Source of the DNA: Corynebacterium phocae
GTDB taxonomy: Bacteria > Actinomycetota > Actinomycetes > Mycobacteriales > Mycobacteriaceae
Direction: 5' to 3'
Length of the DNA stretch: 64,000 nt
Assembly (NCBI RefSeq): GCF_008693075.1
Contig: NZ_VXKJ01000030.1
Coordinates: forward strand, 1 to 64,000
The notes under the pieces are model-generated. The model made no database searches. It was given only the letters and a program-made list of their open reading frames with translations, and was not told the DNA's origin. Positions 44,898 through 54,200 of the stretch are shown piece after piece (position 1 is the stretch's first letter; each line of letters begins with the position of its first letter). The position numbers and the translations under genes are program-made.

Positions 44898-45689
44898 TGC
44901 GAAGTCCCGGGGCCATGTGTCCTGTCGCTCAACCACGAAGAGCCGCTGGAGTCTTTCCACGTATTTGGCAACGGTCTCCAGTTTGATAGAGGGGGCTACT
45001 TGGGCGACGTCTGCGCGAAGGGACGTTAGTGTTGCCTCTGAGGCTGTGGCTCGAGCCAAGGCTTTTAGAAGGCGTCCGATGACGACTGGATCGTGTCGCA
45101 GGTCTCCTAAACGTTTCACATCTGTGTGAGCGATCTCTTCGAGATATCCGCGGAGCAACCTGGCTGATGCTTGAGGTGGGAGGGTGGACATGGCTGGGAA
45201 CCCGGGGGTGGTCAACGCAGTACACGCCTTTGATAGGGTCATTTTTGAGTCAGATGTTTCGGGTTTTTCGCCGTTGAATAAAGCGGCCAAGCTCACTCCG
45301 GTTGGTTCTCCATGCAGCTCCCACCAGGAGAGGGTGCGCTGCCGGAGGCGTAAGAATCGCCCGGTGCCGGTATGCCTGGCGTCATCGTCTTTAGGGACAG
45401 CAGAACCGGTCAGTATGAAAAGGCCTGGGTGGCCGGCCTTGTCGACCCGGCGGCGAACGCGGTTCCACATACCCGGTGCTACCTGCCACTCGTCAACGAG
45501 CCGGGGCGTAGGGCCGTCTAAAAGTGAGTCTGGGGCAACTGACAGCCTCTCACGGGAAACGTCATCGTCTAGGAAAACGTAGGAAGCTGCTGCATTCAGA
45601 GCTGTCATAGTTTTGCCACATGCGCGCGGCCCCTCGATCACCACAGCACCCGCAGTATCCAGCGCCATGGTTAGGGTTCTGTCAAGCAC
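44880..45689 (-). pseudogene. AAA ATPase (DUF4143 family), copy 1, truncated
   Basis: The N-terminal AAA_14-type ATPase domain is open: Walker A GPRACGKT (about 20-27), FLDDD, DEWQVAPGMWNRVRR and FILTGSA. The reading frame breaks off at about residue 263 where IS3 sequence begins, so the C-terminal DUF4143 nuclease-like domain is gone. GTG start. The first 800 bp form a direct repeat of copy 2. Family members are poorly characterised ATPases that are often mobile. Confidence 0.82.
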
Positions 45690-45700
45690 CCGGAGTCGGT
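44898..45700. repeat. 800-bp direct repeat, left copy
   Basis: Matches 50054-50856 at a constant offset of 5156 bases with no gaps. Most differences fall in the first 300 bases; the middle is almost identical. The pair is in direct orientation and brackets the ABC transporter island. Confidence 0.9.
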
Positions 45701-45924
45701 ATCCGGTTGTGTCCGATAAGCCGTGCGATATTGCGCTGCTTGCGTCCTGTCGCTTGATCCGGTGGGATCTATGCGCCGGTGGGTGGAGTTGTAAATAAGA
45801 GCTTCTGGCCGCAGCCTAGTCTCTTCAAAAATAACTCCGTTCACATTATTTTAGGGTGGCCATAACTAATTAGCTATGTCAAACTATTTTCATACCCCCG
45901 GTTACCCCCTGATGCCTGGGTTCG

Positions 45925-46325
45925 GTGATTTCATGCTGTGCCGCCTTGGTGGAGTGGCCGGGGGGGCACCGGGATTCAGGGTTTTGTTGGTTAAAATTTT
46001 TCCCGCACGAGTGGGGTAGGTGGTGGTCAAAGCCGCTTATTGGGTTTCGTTTTAGGTTTATGCCTATTTTCGACTCTGGCGGTGGCTATTGGAATGGATG
46101 GGGTTAGGTGAAAGAAATTTATGTGACTATGCAAATGGAATCTGAGCTTAAATCATCGCCTATGCCTAATGGGTCACTAATTTTGGTCATAGGCCGGTAG
46201 CCTGGACCGTAGGGGACGTTGCCAAAGAGATTTCTGGTGACGTTCGTGCTCAATGGCAAGCTTTGCCTGCTTGGGCGCATGGTTTAGTTGTTGTAGCGTT
46301 AATAGACCATTCCTTTCATTTGTGA
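45925..46325 (+). pseudogene. possible decayed small bacteriocin-like gene
   Basis: An interrupted coding-like stretch. One frame gives a 60-aa stretch ending GGGYWNGWG at a TAG (46105-46107), then continues in frame as VKEIYVTMQME to 46200. A shifted frame from 46170 to 46325 reads PVAWTVGDVAKEIS and AWAHGLVVVALIDHSFHL. GGG-x-W near the start and a W-A-...-SFH end recall lactococcin-972-like peptides, and an ABC operon follows. The match is weak and may be chance. The rest of 45701-46488 shows no gene. Confidence 0.22.
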
Positions 46326-46435
46326 GTATTTAAACCTAGGAAGGATTTAATGCATATAAAAAATGCAGTTTTTGCTTATATTTTCGATGGTCAGCGTTAG
46401 TCCGTGTGCAACTAAGCGCTAGAATTTGAAATTTT

Positions 46436-46463
46436 TCCGGCGGCTTCTTAAGGAGGCGCCGGA
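46436..46463 (+). promoter_or_regulatory. hairpin before ABC operon
   Basis: TCCGGCG and CGCCGGA pair, with further CTT/AAG pairing inside, then ATAATTTT. It resembles a terminator or attenuator between the upstream relic and the ABC genes. The ribosome site TAGGAG of the ATPase gene follows. Confidence 0.5.
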
Positions 46464-46488
46464 TAATTTTACGATAGGAGTTTGTTCC

Positions 46489-47274
46489 ATGTTGAAGTTG
46501 GATGATGTAAGCAAGGTATTCCGAAAGCGGGGTGAGTCGCTGAGGGCGCTTGATCATGTGAGTATTGAGTTTGATAAAGGTTTTCATGCGTTGATTGGCC
46601 CTAACGGTGGTGGTAAGTCCACGTTGATGGGTGTTGCTACTACGTTGGTCACTCCGACTGAGGGCAGGGTGGTCTACAACGGGTCAGTGCTCAACCGGCG
46701 CACCCGTGATAAATACCGCCGGACAGTTGGATATGTTCCGCAGCATATTTCCTTTATTAAGAGCATGAGTGTGATGGATACGCTGGTGTACGTGGCGTGG
46801 ACTTCCGGGATTTCCCGTTCTGCCGCGCGTCAGCGTGGTCGCGATCTTCTTGTGGATTTTGGTTTGCAAGAAAAAGAAAATGCTAAGACGGGTTCTTTGT
46901 CTGGCGGTCAGTTGCGGCGTTTGGGGTTGGTAGCGGCAATGATCAATACTCCAAGTATTGTCTTCCTGGATGAGCCTACGGTTGGTCTTGACCCTGAAGC
47001 TCGTGTTCAGGTGCGCCAGATTATCGGCCAAATTGCGCAGGACTCTACTGTCATCATGTCAACGCACTTGGTCGAGGATATTCGCTTTTTGCCTGGTGCT
47101 TTGCATGTTCTCTCCAGTGGCAAGTTAGCTTATTCGGGAACATGGAAGGATTTATCAGCGCGGGTTCCGCAGGTTTCGGAAGCTGCGGGTTCGTCTTTCG
47201 AGATGGCTTATGGAGAAATTGTCCGTGGCATTAAGTCCCCGGGTCAGGAAGGTCTGGGACATGGTGTGGCGTAA
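46489..47274 (+). CDS. ABC transporter ATP-binding protein
   Basis: 261-aa ATPase. Walker A GPNGGGKS (37-44), signature LSGGQ (137-141) and Walker B VFLDEP (from 158) are intact. The ATG at 46489 follows TAGGAG at the right distance; an upstream in-frame start would run through the hairpin and is rejected. It is first of three overlapping genes in an AT-richer island. The type is that of bacteriocin, antibiotic or immunity exporters; the substrate is unknown. Confidence 0.9.
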   Translation: MLKLDDVSKVFRKRGESLRALDHVSIEFDKGFHALIGPNGGGKSTLMGVATTLVTPTEGRVVYNGSVLNRRTRDKYRRTVGYVPQHISFIKSMSVMDTLVYVAWTSGISRSAARQRGRDLLVDFGLQEKENAKTGSLSGGQLRRLGLVAAMINTPSIVFLDEPTVGLDPEARVQVRQIIGQIAQDSTVIMSTHLVEDIRFLPGALHVLSSGKLAYSGTWKDLSARVPQVSEAAGSSFEMAYGEIVRGIKSPGQEGLGHGVA

Positions 47275-48625
47275 ATTTGGTTGCCCGGTGTCACCGGTGT
47301 TGGGGATGTTAACTGCAGTAGCTGTTGCGGCTATCGGGGTTGTGTTCTCACGCGGTTTCTTCGACACGCTGTATCCAGTGTGGAATGAGACTATCGCTAG
47401 ATGGATTGCCGGTTTACCTTTTGCTTTGATTTTGGTATCTGGCGTATCTGCTTTTACCATGTCGCAGCTTTTTCATGAAGACTCTGTTCTCAATATTGGT
47501 TTGGGGACTCGCGGTAATTCCGCGATAGTCGGATCGATTATTTTTACCATGTCGGTCATTTCCTCTGGTGCGTTTTTCCTCGGGTTTCTTCCGCTGACTT
47601 TCCATACTTTAATCAGCGGTCCAGATATTCCCGGTGTGGTGGTAAAAGTTGCGTTGCCAGCGGTGTTGTCTGTGATGGCGCAGATCTCTGCCGCAGTTGC
47701 GGTGGGGGCGGTGTGTGGTTTGGCCACCCGTAAACGGGCAGCTATATTCTCTGCGCTGCTTCCTATTGGTATTTACGGTGTTCTCGTTCTTCTATCTTCC
47801 TGGTTTAGTAATTCGTTTTGGGCGTTTTTCCCCAACGAGGAATTGGATAAGTCGGGGGTGTCTTTTGTTTACTCCAACGCAGTCCGCTACTTAGGTCTAT
47901 CTTTGAGCGCTGCGGTGGTGCTGGGCATAAGTTGGTTGTTGATTAAGGGCCTGTCTGAACGTCCGGCCGAAGTTCCGAAGAAACTACAGGTGGCAGCGCC
48001 GGTAACCGTAGCTACGTTGCTGGCTTTAAGTATAGTAACCGGCACGCAGCAGTCTTTGTTTCTTAGTGAGAGGACGGGGAACTGCGAGGCAGTTGCCGGC
48101 ACTGAGACTCAATTGTGTTTGGCTGATTTTAACGAACCTCGTAGGGAAGAACTGTCATTGATGATAGCTGCACTTATTAATCGGTTGGGACACCCAGGTC
48201 CGATCAGGGAGGTTGCGGATTCTAGCTTGCCGGGCACGCCGGATGAGGGGGTTTTGACTGTCAGCATCGATAGGGATGGAAATAATTCCGAATTCTTGCT
48301 GATCGCTGATGTGTTGGCTGGACGCTTTGCATGTGGCAACGACACTACGCGAGAAAGCTTTGAAACCACCGGGAGTATTGCTGAATGGCTAAAAGCGGCG
48401 CCACTGCCTGAAGGGGTTAGAGTCGAGTCGGTGGTCGCTGGTGATAGTCAGCAAAACCAGGGAGTTGTAGCAGGCGATGATGACAATATCTATAAACATC
48501 AGTATTCGCAGATTTCAGGTGAAACCCCGGAATCGGTGGCAACCATGCAGCAGTATTTGCGTGATCATGAAGCAGCGATTGCCTCTTGTACGCCACCACC
48601 TTTGCCTCCTGGAGTGATTTTATGA
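47261..48625 (+). CDS. ABC transporter membrane subunit with external domain
   Basis: About 454-aa protein. Six or seven membrane helices fill residues 10-280; the rest (about 285-454) is a hydrophilic, probably extracytoplasmic domain with four cysteines that could form disulfides, ending in a Pro-rich PPPLPPGVIL. The ATG at 47261 (preceded by AGGAAGG) overlaps the ATPase gene by 14 bases; an ATG at 47210 is also open. No family name recognised; it should partner the ATPase. Confidence 0.75.
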   Translation: MVWRKFGCPVSPVLGMLTAVAVAAIGVVFSRGFFDTLYPVWNETIARWIAGLPFALILVSGVSAFTMSQLFHEDSVLNIGLGTRGNSAIVGSIIFTMSVISSGAFFLGFLPLTFHTLISGPDIPGVVVKVALPAVLSVMAQISAAVAVGAVCGLATRKRAAIFSALLPIGIYGVLVLLSSWFSNSFWAFFPNEELDKSGVSFVYSNAVRYLGLSLSAAVVLGISWLLIKGLSERPAEVPKKLQVAAPVTVATLLALSIVTGTQQSLFLSERTGNCEAVAGTETQLCLADFNEPRREELSLMIAALINRLGHPGPIREVADSSLPGTPDEGVLTVSIDRDGNNSEFLLIADVLAGRFACGNDTTRESFETTGSIAEWLKAAPLPEGVRVESVVAGDSQQNQGVVAGDDDNIYKHQYSQISGETPESVATMQQYLRDHEAAIASCTPPPLPPGVIL

Positions 48626-49269
48626 GGAAACGCCTCTATCTCTTTTTAGTGCCTGCTTTCCTTGTGATGGCAGCATTGTGCGCTGCCCTACATAAGGCAC
48701 CAGCCGGACTGGCTATCAATATCAACCCGCAGGTGCCAGGAGGGCGTGGTCAGGTTCTCTTAAGCTTTGATGAGATGATTCCGGTATTTTTCATTACTTT
48801 GGCTACCGTTGTCACCTTTCCCACCTTGAGTGAATGGGAATTAAGGCGCCGCCGTCCCAGGGTGGGTAAACTCCTGGACTCTTGCTTTATTGTGCTGGCA
48901 GTATGTGTCTCGGTCGGTATCGACGTTTTTCTATTTTGGCGTAATTGGCATGGCGGACCCTTCTTTCAGTATGAAATATTGTTTAATAATACCTTGCTAT
49001 ACGCGGGAATTGCCTTCCTGGCGGTGACCTATTTAGGTAGAACCAAGGGTGCTGTGGTCTGTTTGGCTACCTACGCTTTTTTGATCTTGGTTCTGGCTTA
49101 CCGGCCCGTGGAAATGGACTTCTATTGGCCATACGCTAGTTTCAATGGCCCCGGTCCATGGTATTCCCCAGTGCATTACACCGTCACAACTATCGTGTTG
49201 CTTGCCGGCTTGTGGGCCCGCTATCACTGGGCGGGTGCTGCTAATAGTGCCTTAAACAAAGACACCTGA
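48622..49269 (+). CDS. membrane protein, third gene of ABC operon
   Basis: 215-aa protein with six hydrophobic helices. The ATG at 48622 overlaps the stop of the preceding gene (ATGA), which fixes the start and shows translational coupling. Probably a second, smaller permease subunit of the same transporter. No family recognised. Confidence 0.75.
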   Translation: MRKRLYLFLVPAFLVMAALCAALHKAPAGLAININPQVPGGRGQVLLSFDEMIPVFFITLATVVTFPTLSEWELRRRRPRVGKLLDSCFIVLAVCVSVGIDVFLFWRNWHGGPFFQYEILFNNTLLYAGIAFLAVTYLGRTKGAVVCLATYAFLILVLAYRPVEMDFYWPYASFNGPGPWYSPVHYTVTTIVLLAGLWARYHWAGAANSALNKDT

Positions 49270-49525
49270 TGGACCGCGTCAAGGTGGTGGGGCGGTAGTA
49301 ATCCAGGTTTCCGGTATGGGCCCGAAAGGTTGACCAGCCGGAGTCGTTGCCGCCAGTGCAATCGGAACTAGCCTAGCTGTGGTACAGCCGGTGAACTTCC
49401 GTGTTAGCGGTTCAATGCTCTACTCGTTGCGCAGCAGTGAGGCCACGTCCATGGGGGGCGTGGCCTTTGCGCTGCGCAGCCCGCGCTGTGCTGAAGGGGG
49501 TGCGGGGGATGGCGTGGTGTGAGGC

Positions 49526-49585
49526 GCACTTGGCCCGGCGGAGTTTCTTGCTGCCCCGGCCGGCGCGCAACCACGTCGGTGCTAA
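49526..49585 (+). pseudogene. relic of the bioD 3' end
   Basis: Reads ALGPAEFLAAPAGAQPRRC then a stop, against ELSPAEFLAATAGVQPRWS then a stop at the end of bioD (43439-43498). About 50 of 60 bases agree. It is followed, as bioD is, by the 3' end of the ATPase gene, so it marks a duplicated bioD-ATPase junction. 49270-49525 contains only a GC-rich stem (GGCCACG/CGTGGCC) and no gene. Confidence 0.8.
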
Positions 49586-49628
49586 AACCGGGTGTGGATT
49601 TTATGGACTGCCTTTGGGGGTACCGTTT

Positions 49629-50872
49629 TTACGGGCACAGTGCAGATAGCGGGCAAGTGATAGCGCCGTCGGCCAGCGTAAATGTGCCGCCGAGGGCCGT
49701 GACGATGAGCCTAAAGGCGGGTTCACCGTCTATCTGGTGCACTGCGTTGTTCAAGGACTTAGCCCCTGCGACAATTTGGCCCTCGCCGAGCTTAACTTCC
49801 ACGGCGCCCCAGCGCCCGTCGGGGAGAACGACCACGGCGTCAAGTTCATGCCCATTAGAGTCGCGGTAATGGTAGACGCGGCCCTCAAGGGGTTCAACTA
49901 GAACCGAAAGGTCGTGGACTACGGCGCTTTCAAATAGGACTCCGGCGGTTGACAGGTCTTTCTCCAACGCAGCTGCGTCCGCACCCAGTGCGGCGGCAGC
50001 CAGCGCTGGATCTGCTAGATGCCATCGCGGAGATACTCGCAACCTGGCCCGGGTGCGAAGTCCCGGGGCCATGTGTCCTGTCGCTCAACCACGAAGAGTC
50101 GCTCGAGTCTTTCCACGTATTCGGCAACAGTATCCAGTTTGATAGAGGGGGCTACTTGGGCGACGTCTGCGCAGAGCGTCTTAAATGTCGTCTCCGAGGC
50201 TGTGGCCCGCGCCAAGGCTTTTAGAAGGCACCCGATGACGACTGGATCGTGTCGCAGGTCTCCTAAACGTTTCACATCTGTGTGAGCGATCTCTTCGAGA
50301 TATCCGCGAAGCAACCGGGCGGATGCTTGAGGTGGGAGGGTGGCCATGGCTGGGAACCCGGGGGTGGTCAACGCAGTACACGCCTTTGATAGGGTCATTT
50401 TTGAGTCAGATGTTTCGGGTTTTTCGCCGTTGAATAAAGCGGCCAAGCTCACTCCGGTTGGTTCTCCACGCAGCTCCCACCAGGAGAGGGTGCGCTGCCG
50501 GAGGCGTAAGAATCGCCCGGTGCCGGTATGCCTGGCGTCATCGTCTTTAGGGACAGCAGAACCGGTCAGTATGAAAAGGCCTGGGTGGCCGGCCTTGTCG
50601 ACCCGGCGGCGAACGCGGTTCCACATACCCGGTGCTACCTGCCACTCGTCAACGAGCCGGGGCGTAGGGCCGTCTAAAAGTGAGTCTGGGGCAACTGACA
50701 GCCTCTCACGGGCGCCATCATCGTCTAGGAAAACGTAGGAAGCTGCTGCATTCAGAGCTGTCATAGTTTTGCCACTTGCGCGTGGCCCCTCGATCACCAC
50801 GGCACCCGCAGTATCCAGCGCCGTGGTTAGGGTGCTATCGAGGACCCGAGGTCGGTAGTCCTGTCCTAACAC
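49629..50872 (-). pseudogene. AAA ATPase (DUF4143 family), copy 2, frameshifted
   Basis: N-terminal ATPase half (GTG at 50872, Walker A GPRASGKT at about 29-36, DEWQVAPG, FILTGSA) and C-terminal DUF4143 half (WHLADPALAAAALGA, then a nuclease-like AVVVLPDGRWGAVEVKLGEGQ) are both complete but in different frames. They meet near 50050, just after TWPRDFAP. One indel would restore a protein of about 410 aa. Copy 1 differs exactly where its similarity ends, so it cannot tell which form is ancestral. Confidence 0.85.
50054..50856. repeat. 800-bp direct repeat, right copy
   Basis: Partner of 44898-45700 (offset 5156, ungapped, same orientation). Recombination between the two would remove 5156 bp, including the whole ABC operon. 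Confidence 0.9.
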
Positions 50873-50923
50873 TTCTGCTGCATTTATGCAGTAAGGCTAC
50901 TGCTAATGGGCCTTCCTCAAAAC

Positions 50924-51038
50924 CCTAGGGGGAATTTTGCAGGACTCCTAGGGGGATCTTTGCAGGACTCCTAGGGGGATCTTTGCAGGACTCTTAGGGG
51001 GAATTTTGCAGGACTGCTAGGGGGAACTTTGCAGAATT
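50924..51038. repeat. five 23-bp tandem repeats
   Basis: Units start at 50924, 50947, 50970, 50993 and 51016. Each has the core TAGGGGGA, two variable bases, TTTGCAGGACT; a sixth, diverged unit (GTGGGGGAATTT) follows at about 51046. The array lies 170 bases before the fatty acid synthase start. Such arrays occur at the ends of IS21-family elements, but no istA/istB is present; a regulatory role is the alternative. Confidence 0.85.
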
Positions 51039-51208
51039 GGCGGCTGTGGGGGAATTTACCGCAATTCTTGGTCGGCTGGCCGGTAAAAGATGATGGTTCT
51101 CTCATGTTCGTGTGGCATGCTGGTGTATTGACTTTCATAGCTAAAACTTCCGTGCCCCCGCCCCGGGGCACACCAGGAACCTAGTACCTAAAGGAGCGGG
51201 CTTAAACC

Positions 51209-54200
51209 GTGAATCACAAACTCACTTTTGCAGCTGGAAAACCCCTGGTGGAAAGGTTCGCTACCGAGCCTTTCGCCCTGACTTTTGCGGGGCAGGGCTA
51301 TCCGTGGCTGGAGACTTTAGCGCAGCACCACACAGTGCACGCGCAGGTAGAAGACCACGTGGACAAAGCCGCAGAGCTTCTAACACCGCTGGCTGATGAG
51401 CTGGCGCCGTTTTTCCCGCAGGGATTTGCGCCTATCCAGTGGGCGCATGGGGAGCGGCCGGCGGGGCTATCTGAGGCGGCGGTGTCCACGCCGGGCATCG
51501 TGGTGGCCCAGGTGGCAGTACTAGAAGCGCTCAAGGCGCAGGGTCTGGATCTCACCCGGGCGGTGGCGTGCGAGGGCCACTCCCAAGGCGCGTTGGGCGC
51601 GGTCGTGGCGGCCGGCCGGGCACCGGCCAGTGAGGTCATAGCTTTGGCCCAGCTCATTGGTGCCGCAGCGGCTTCTACCGCCCGCCAGCACGGGCTCATC
51701 CGCACCACCCGGGGCTGCCCCATGGTGTTGGTGCGGGGCGTAAGCCTAGAGCGGCTGGAAAAAGCTGGCGCCACGGTGGGGCTGCGTAACGGCCGGGACG
51801 CGTTTGTCATTGTGGGTACGCCAACGGAGGTGGCCCGGGTGTGCGCGGAGCTGGAATCCCAGGCGGCGCGCGAGGCCAAGGAGCGGGAGAACCACACCCG
51901 CGGCGGGGCCGTGTTTGCCCCTAGCTTCACGGACTTAGATATCCAGGTGGCCTTCCACCACCCGCTCATGGAGGCGGCCGTGGAGCAGGTTAAGCGGTGG
52001 GGTGCCCAGGTGGGCCTTGACGCCCAGCTGGTTGAAGACGGTGCCCGTGCGGTGCTTACGGCACAGGTGGATTGGCCACAGCAGGTCAACCAGGCGGTGG
52101 AGCGCGGTGCGAAGTGGATCCTTGACTGCGGGCCAGGCAGTGGGGTGCAGGCGCTGACGGCAAAGGTTGTGCAGGGCCGCGGCGTGGGCACGGTCTTGGT
52201 TAGCAAAGAGCGCGGGCAAGCCCAGCTCTTTGACGCAGGCCAGGCCCCGGAGCTTCCCGCACCGTATTCCCAGTTCGCGCCCACCAAGCGCGGGCAGCAC
52301 GTAATAACGAAGTTCACGGAGCTTACCGGCTACAGCCCGGTCATGCTACCCGGCATGACGCCCACCACCGTGGATCCGGCAATCGTGGCCGCAGCGGCCA
52401 ACGCCGGGCACTGGGCGGAGCTAGCCGGCGGCGGCCAGGCCACCGCAGAGATCTTGCACGAGAACTTAAACAAGCTGCGCGCGCTGGTCAACCCGGGCGT
52501 GAACGCGCAGTTCAACGCCATGTACTTGTCACCCAAGGCCTGGCGTCAGCAGATTATCGGCGAGCGCCTGGTGCCCAAGGCCCGCGCGGGCGGGGCACCG
52601 ATTAACGGCGTGGTGGTATCCGCAGGAATCCCGCCGGTGGAGGAGGCCGTGGAGCTAATTTCCTCCCTGCGCGCGGACAACATCCCGTGGGTGGCGTTCA
52701 AACCCGGCACGGTGGCGCAGATTTCACAGGTCTTAGACATTGCTGATGCTGCCTGTGATACCCCCATCATCATCCAGGTCGAAGGCGGCCACGCCGGTGG
52801 CCACCACTCCTGGGAGGACTTGGATGAGTTGCTCGTGGAAACGTACGCCGCTATCCGGGAGCGCTCGAACGTGGTGCTGGCAGTTGGAGGGGGGATTGGC
52901 ACGCCAGAGCGCGGTGCTGATTACCTGGACGGCACGTGGGCTAAGGCCTATGACCTGCCTGCCATGCCAGTGGACGCCATCATGGTGGGAACCGCAGCCA
53001 TGGCGGCTAAGGAATCCACGGCCTCGGAAGGAGTGAAGCAGGCCCTGGTGGCTGCGCGTGCCACCGACGCCAACGGTGGCTGGGCACCCAGCGGCCAGGC
53101 CAACGGGGCCATTGCCTCCGGGCGCTCCCAGCTGGGAGCCGATATCCACGAGATTGATAACGCCTTCGCCCGCGCCGGCCGGCTGCTAGATGAGGTAGCC
53201 GGTGACGCCGGTGCCGTTGCCGCCCGCCGCGCGGAAATCATTGAGGCTATAAACGCCACCTGCAAGCCTTACTTCGGTGACGTGAGCCAGATGACCTACG
53301 GGCAGTGGCTGCACCGCTACGTGGAGCTGGCTTTTAGGGGCCAGTGGAAAGATAAGTCCTGGGCTAGCCGCTTTGTTTCCATGGTAGCGCGCGCCGAGGC
53401 CCGCTTAAACCCCACCGACCACGGGGAATTTACCCCGCGCGTGGAGGTAGATACCGAAAAGCCCACCGACGCGATTGATTCGCTGCTGGCCTACTACGGG
53501 GACGCCCCCGTGCACGTGGCGGACGCAGACTGGTTCTTAGAGTTGCTCGAAGGCCCCGGCAAACCGGCCAACTTTGTGCCCGTCATCAACGCGGAGGTCC
53601 GCCGCCTGTGGCGCCAGGACTCCCTGTGGCAAGCGCACGATGACAACTACGACGCCGACGGCGTGTGCATTATCCCTGGGCCCCGTGCCGTGGCCGGAAT
53701 TGAGCGCGCCAATGAGCCGGTAGCGGATATCCTGGCCCGTTTTGAGGCGGCCGCCGCCGCGCGGATCTCCGCCACCGCGCCTACGGCCACCCCAGCCCAG
53801 CTCATCGAGTCCGCGCCCACCATCAACTGGGCGGGCTTTGAACAACCCAACCCGCTGCACCTGGTAGCAGACGCACGCTACGTTGACGGCCAGCTCATCA
53901 TCCCGCTGCCCGGTGCCATGGGCCCCGGTGGTTCCTCCGCAGCGGTGGACATTCGCGTAAGCGTAGAGCCCCCGGCCGTGCCCGGTGCCTCCCCGGTTGT
54001 TACCGAGTCCGCCGCCGCAGAGTCCATGACCGCGCTGGCTAAGGTGGCCGCAGGTGGAGATTTCCGAGGTATTGCCCCCGCCAGCGCCGGTAGCGCCGCC
54101 CACTACGAAAACGTTACCGCCGGCTGCGCGCCGGGGCTAAGTGGCGTGGCCGCGGACTACCTGGTGGGCAAGGCATGGCCGGAGATTTTCGCGGCTATCG

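Noticed and set aside
46336-46587. 83-residue minus-strand frame over the ABC operon start
   Set aside because: It crosses the hairpin and the well-supported ATPase start, and its sequence looks like a shadow of that gene.
50924-51038. CRISPR array
   Set aside because: The 23-bp units are directly adjacent without unique spacers, so it is a tandem repeat and not a CRISPR.
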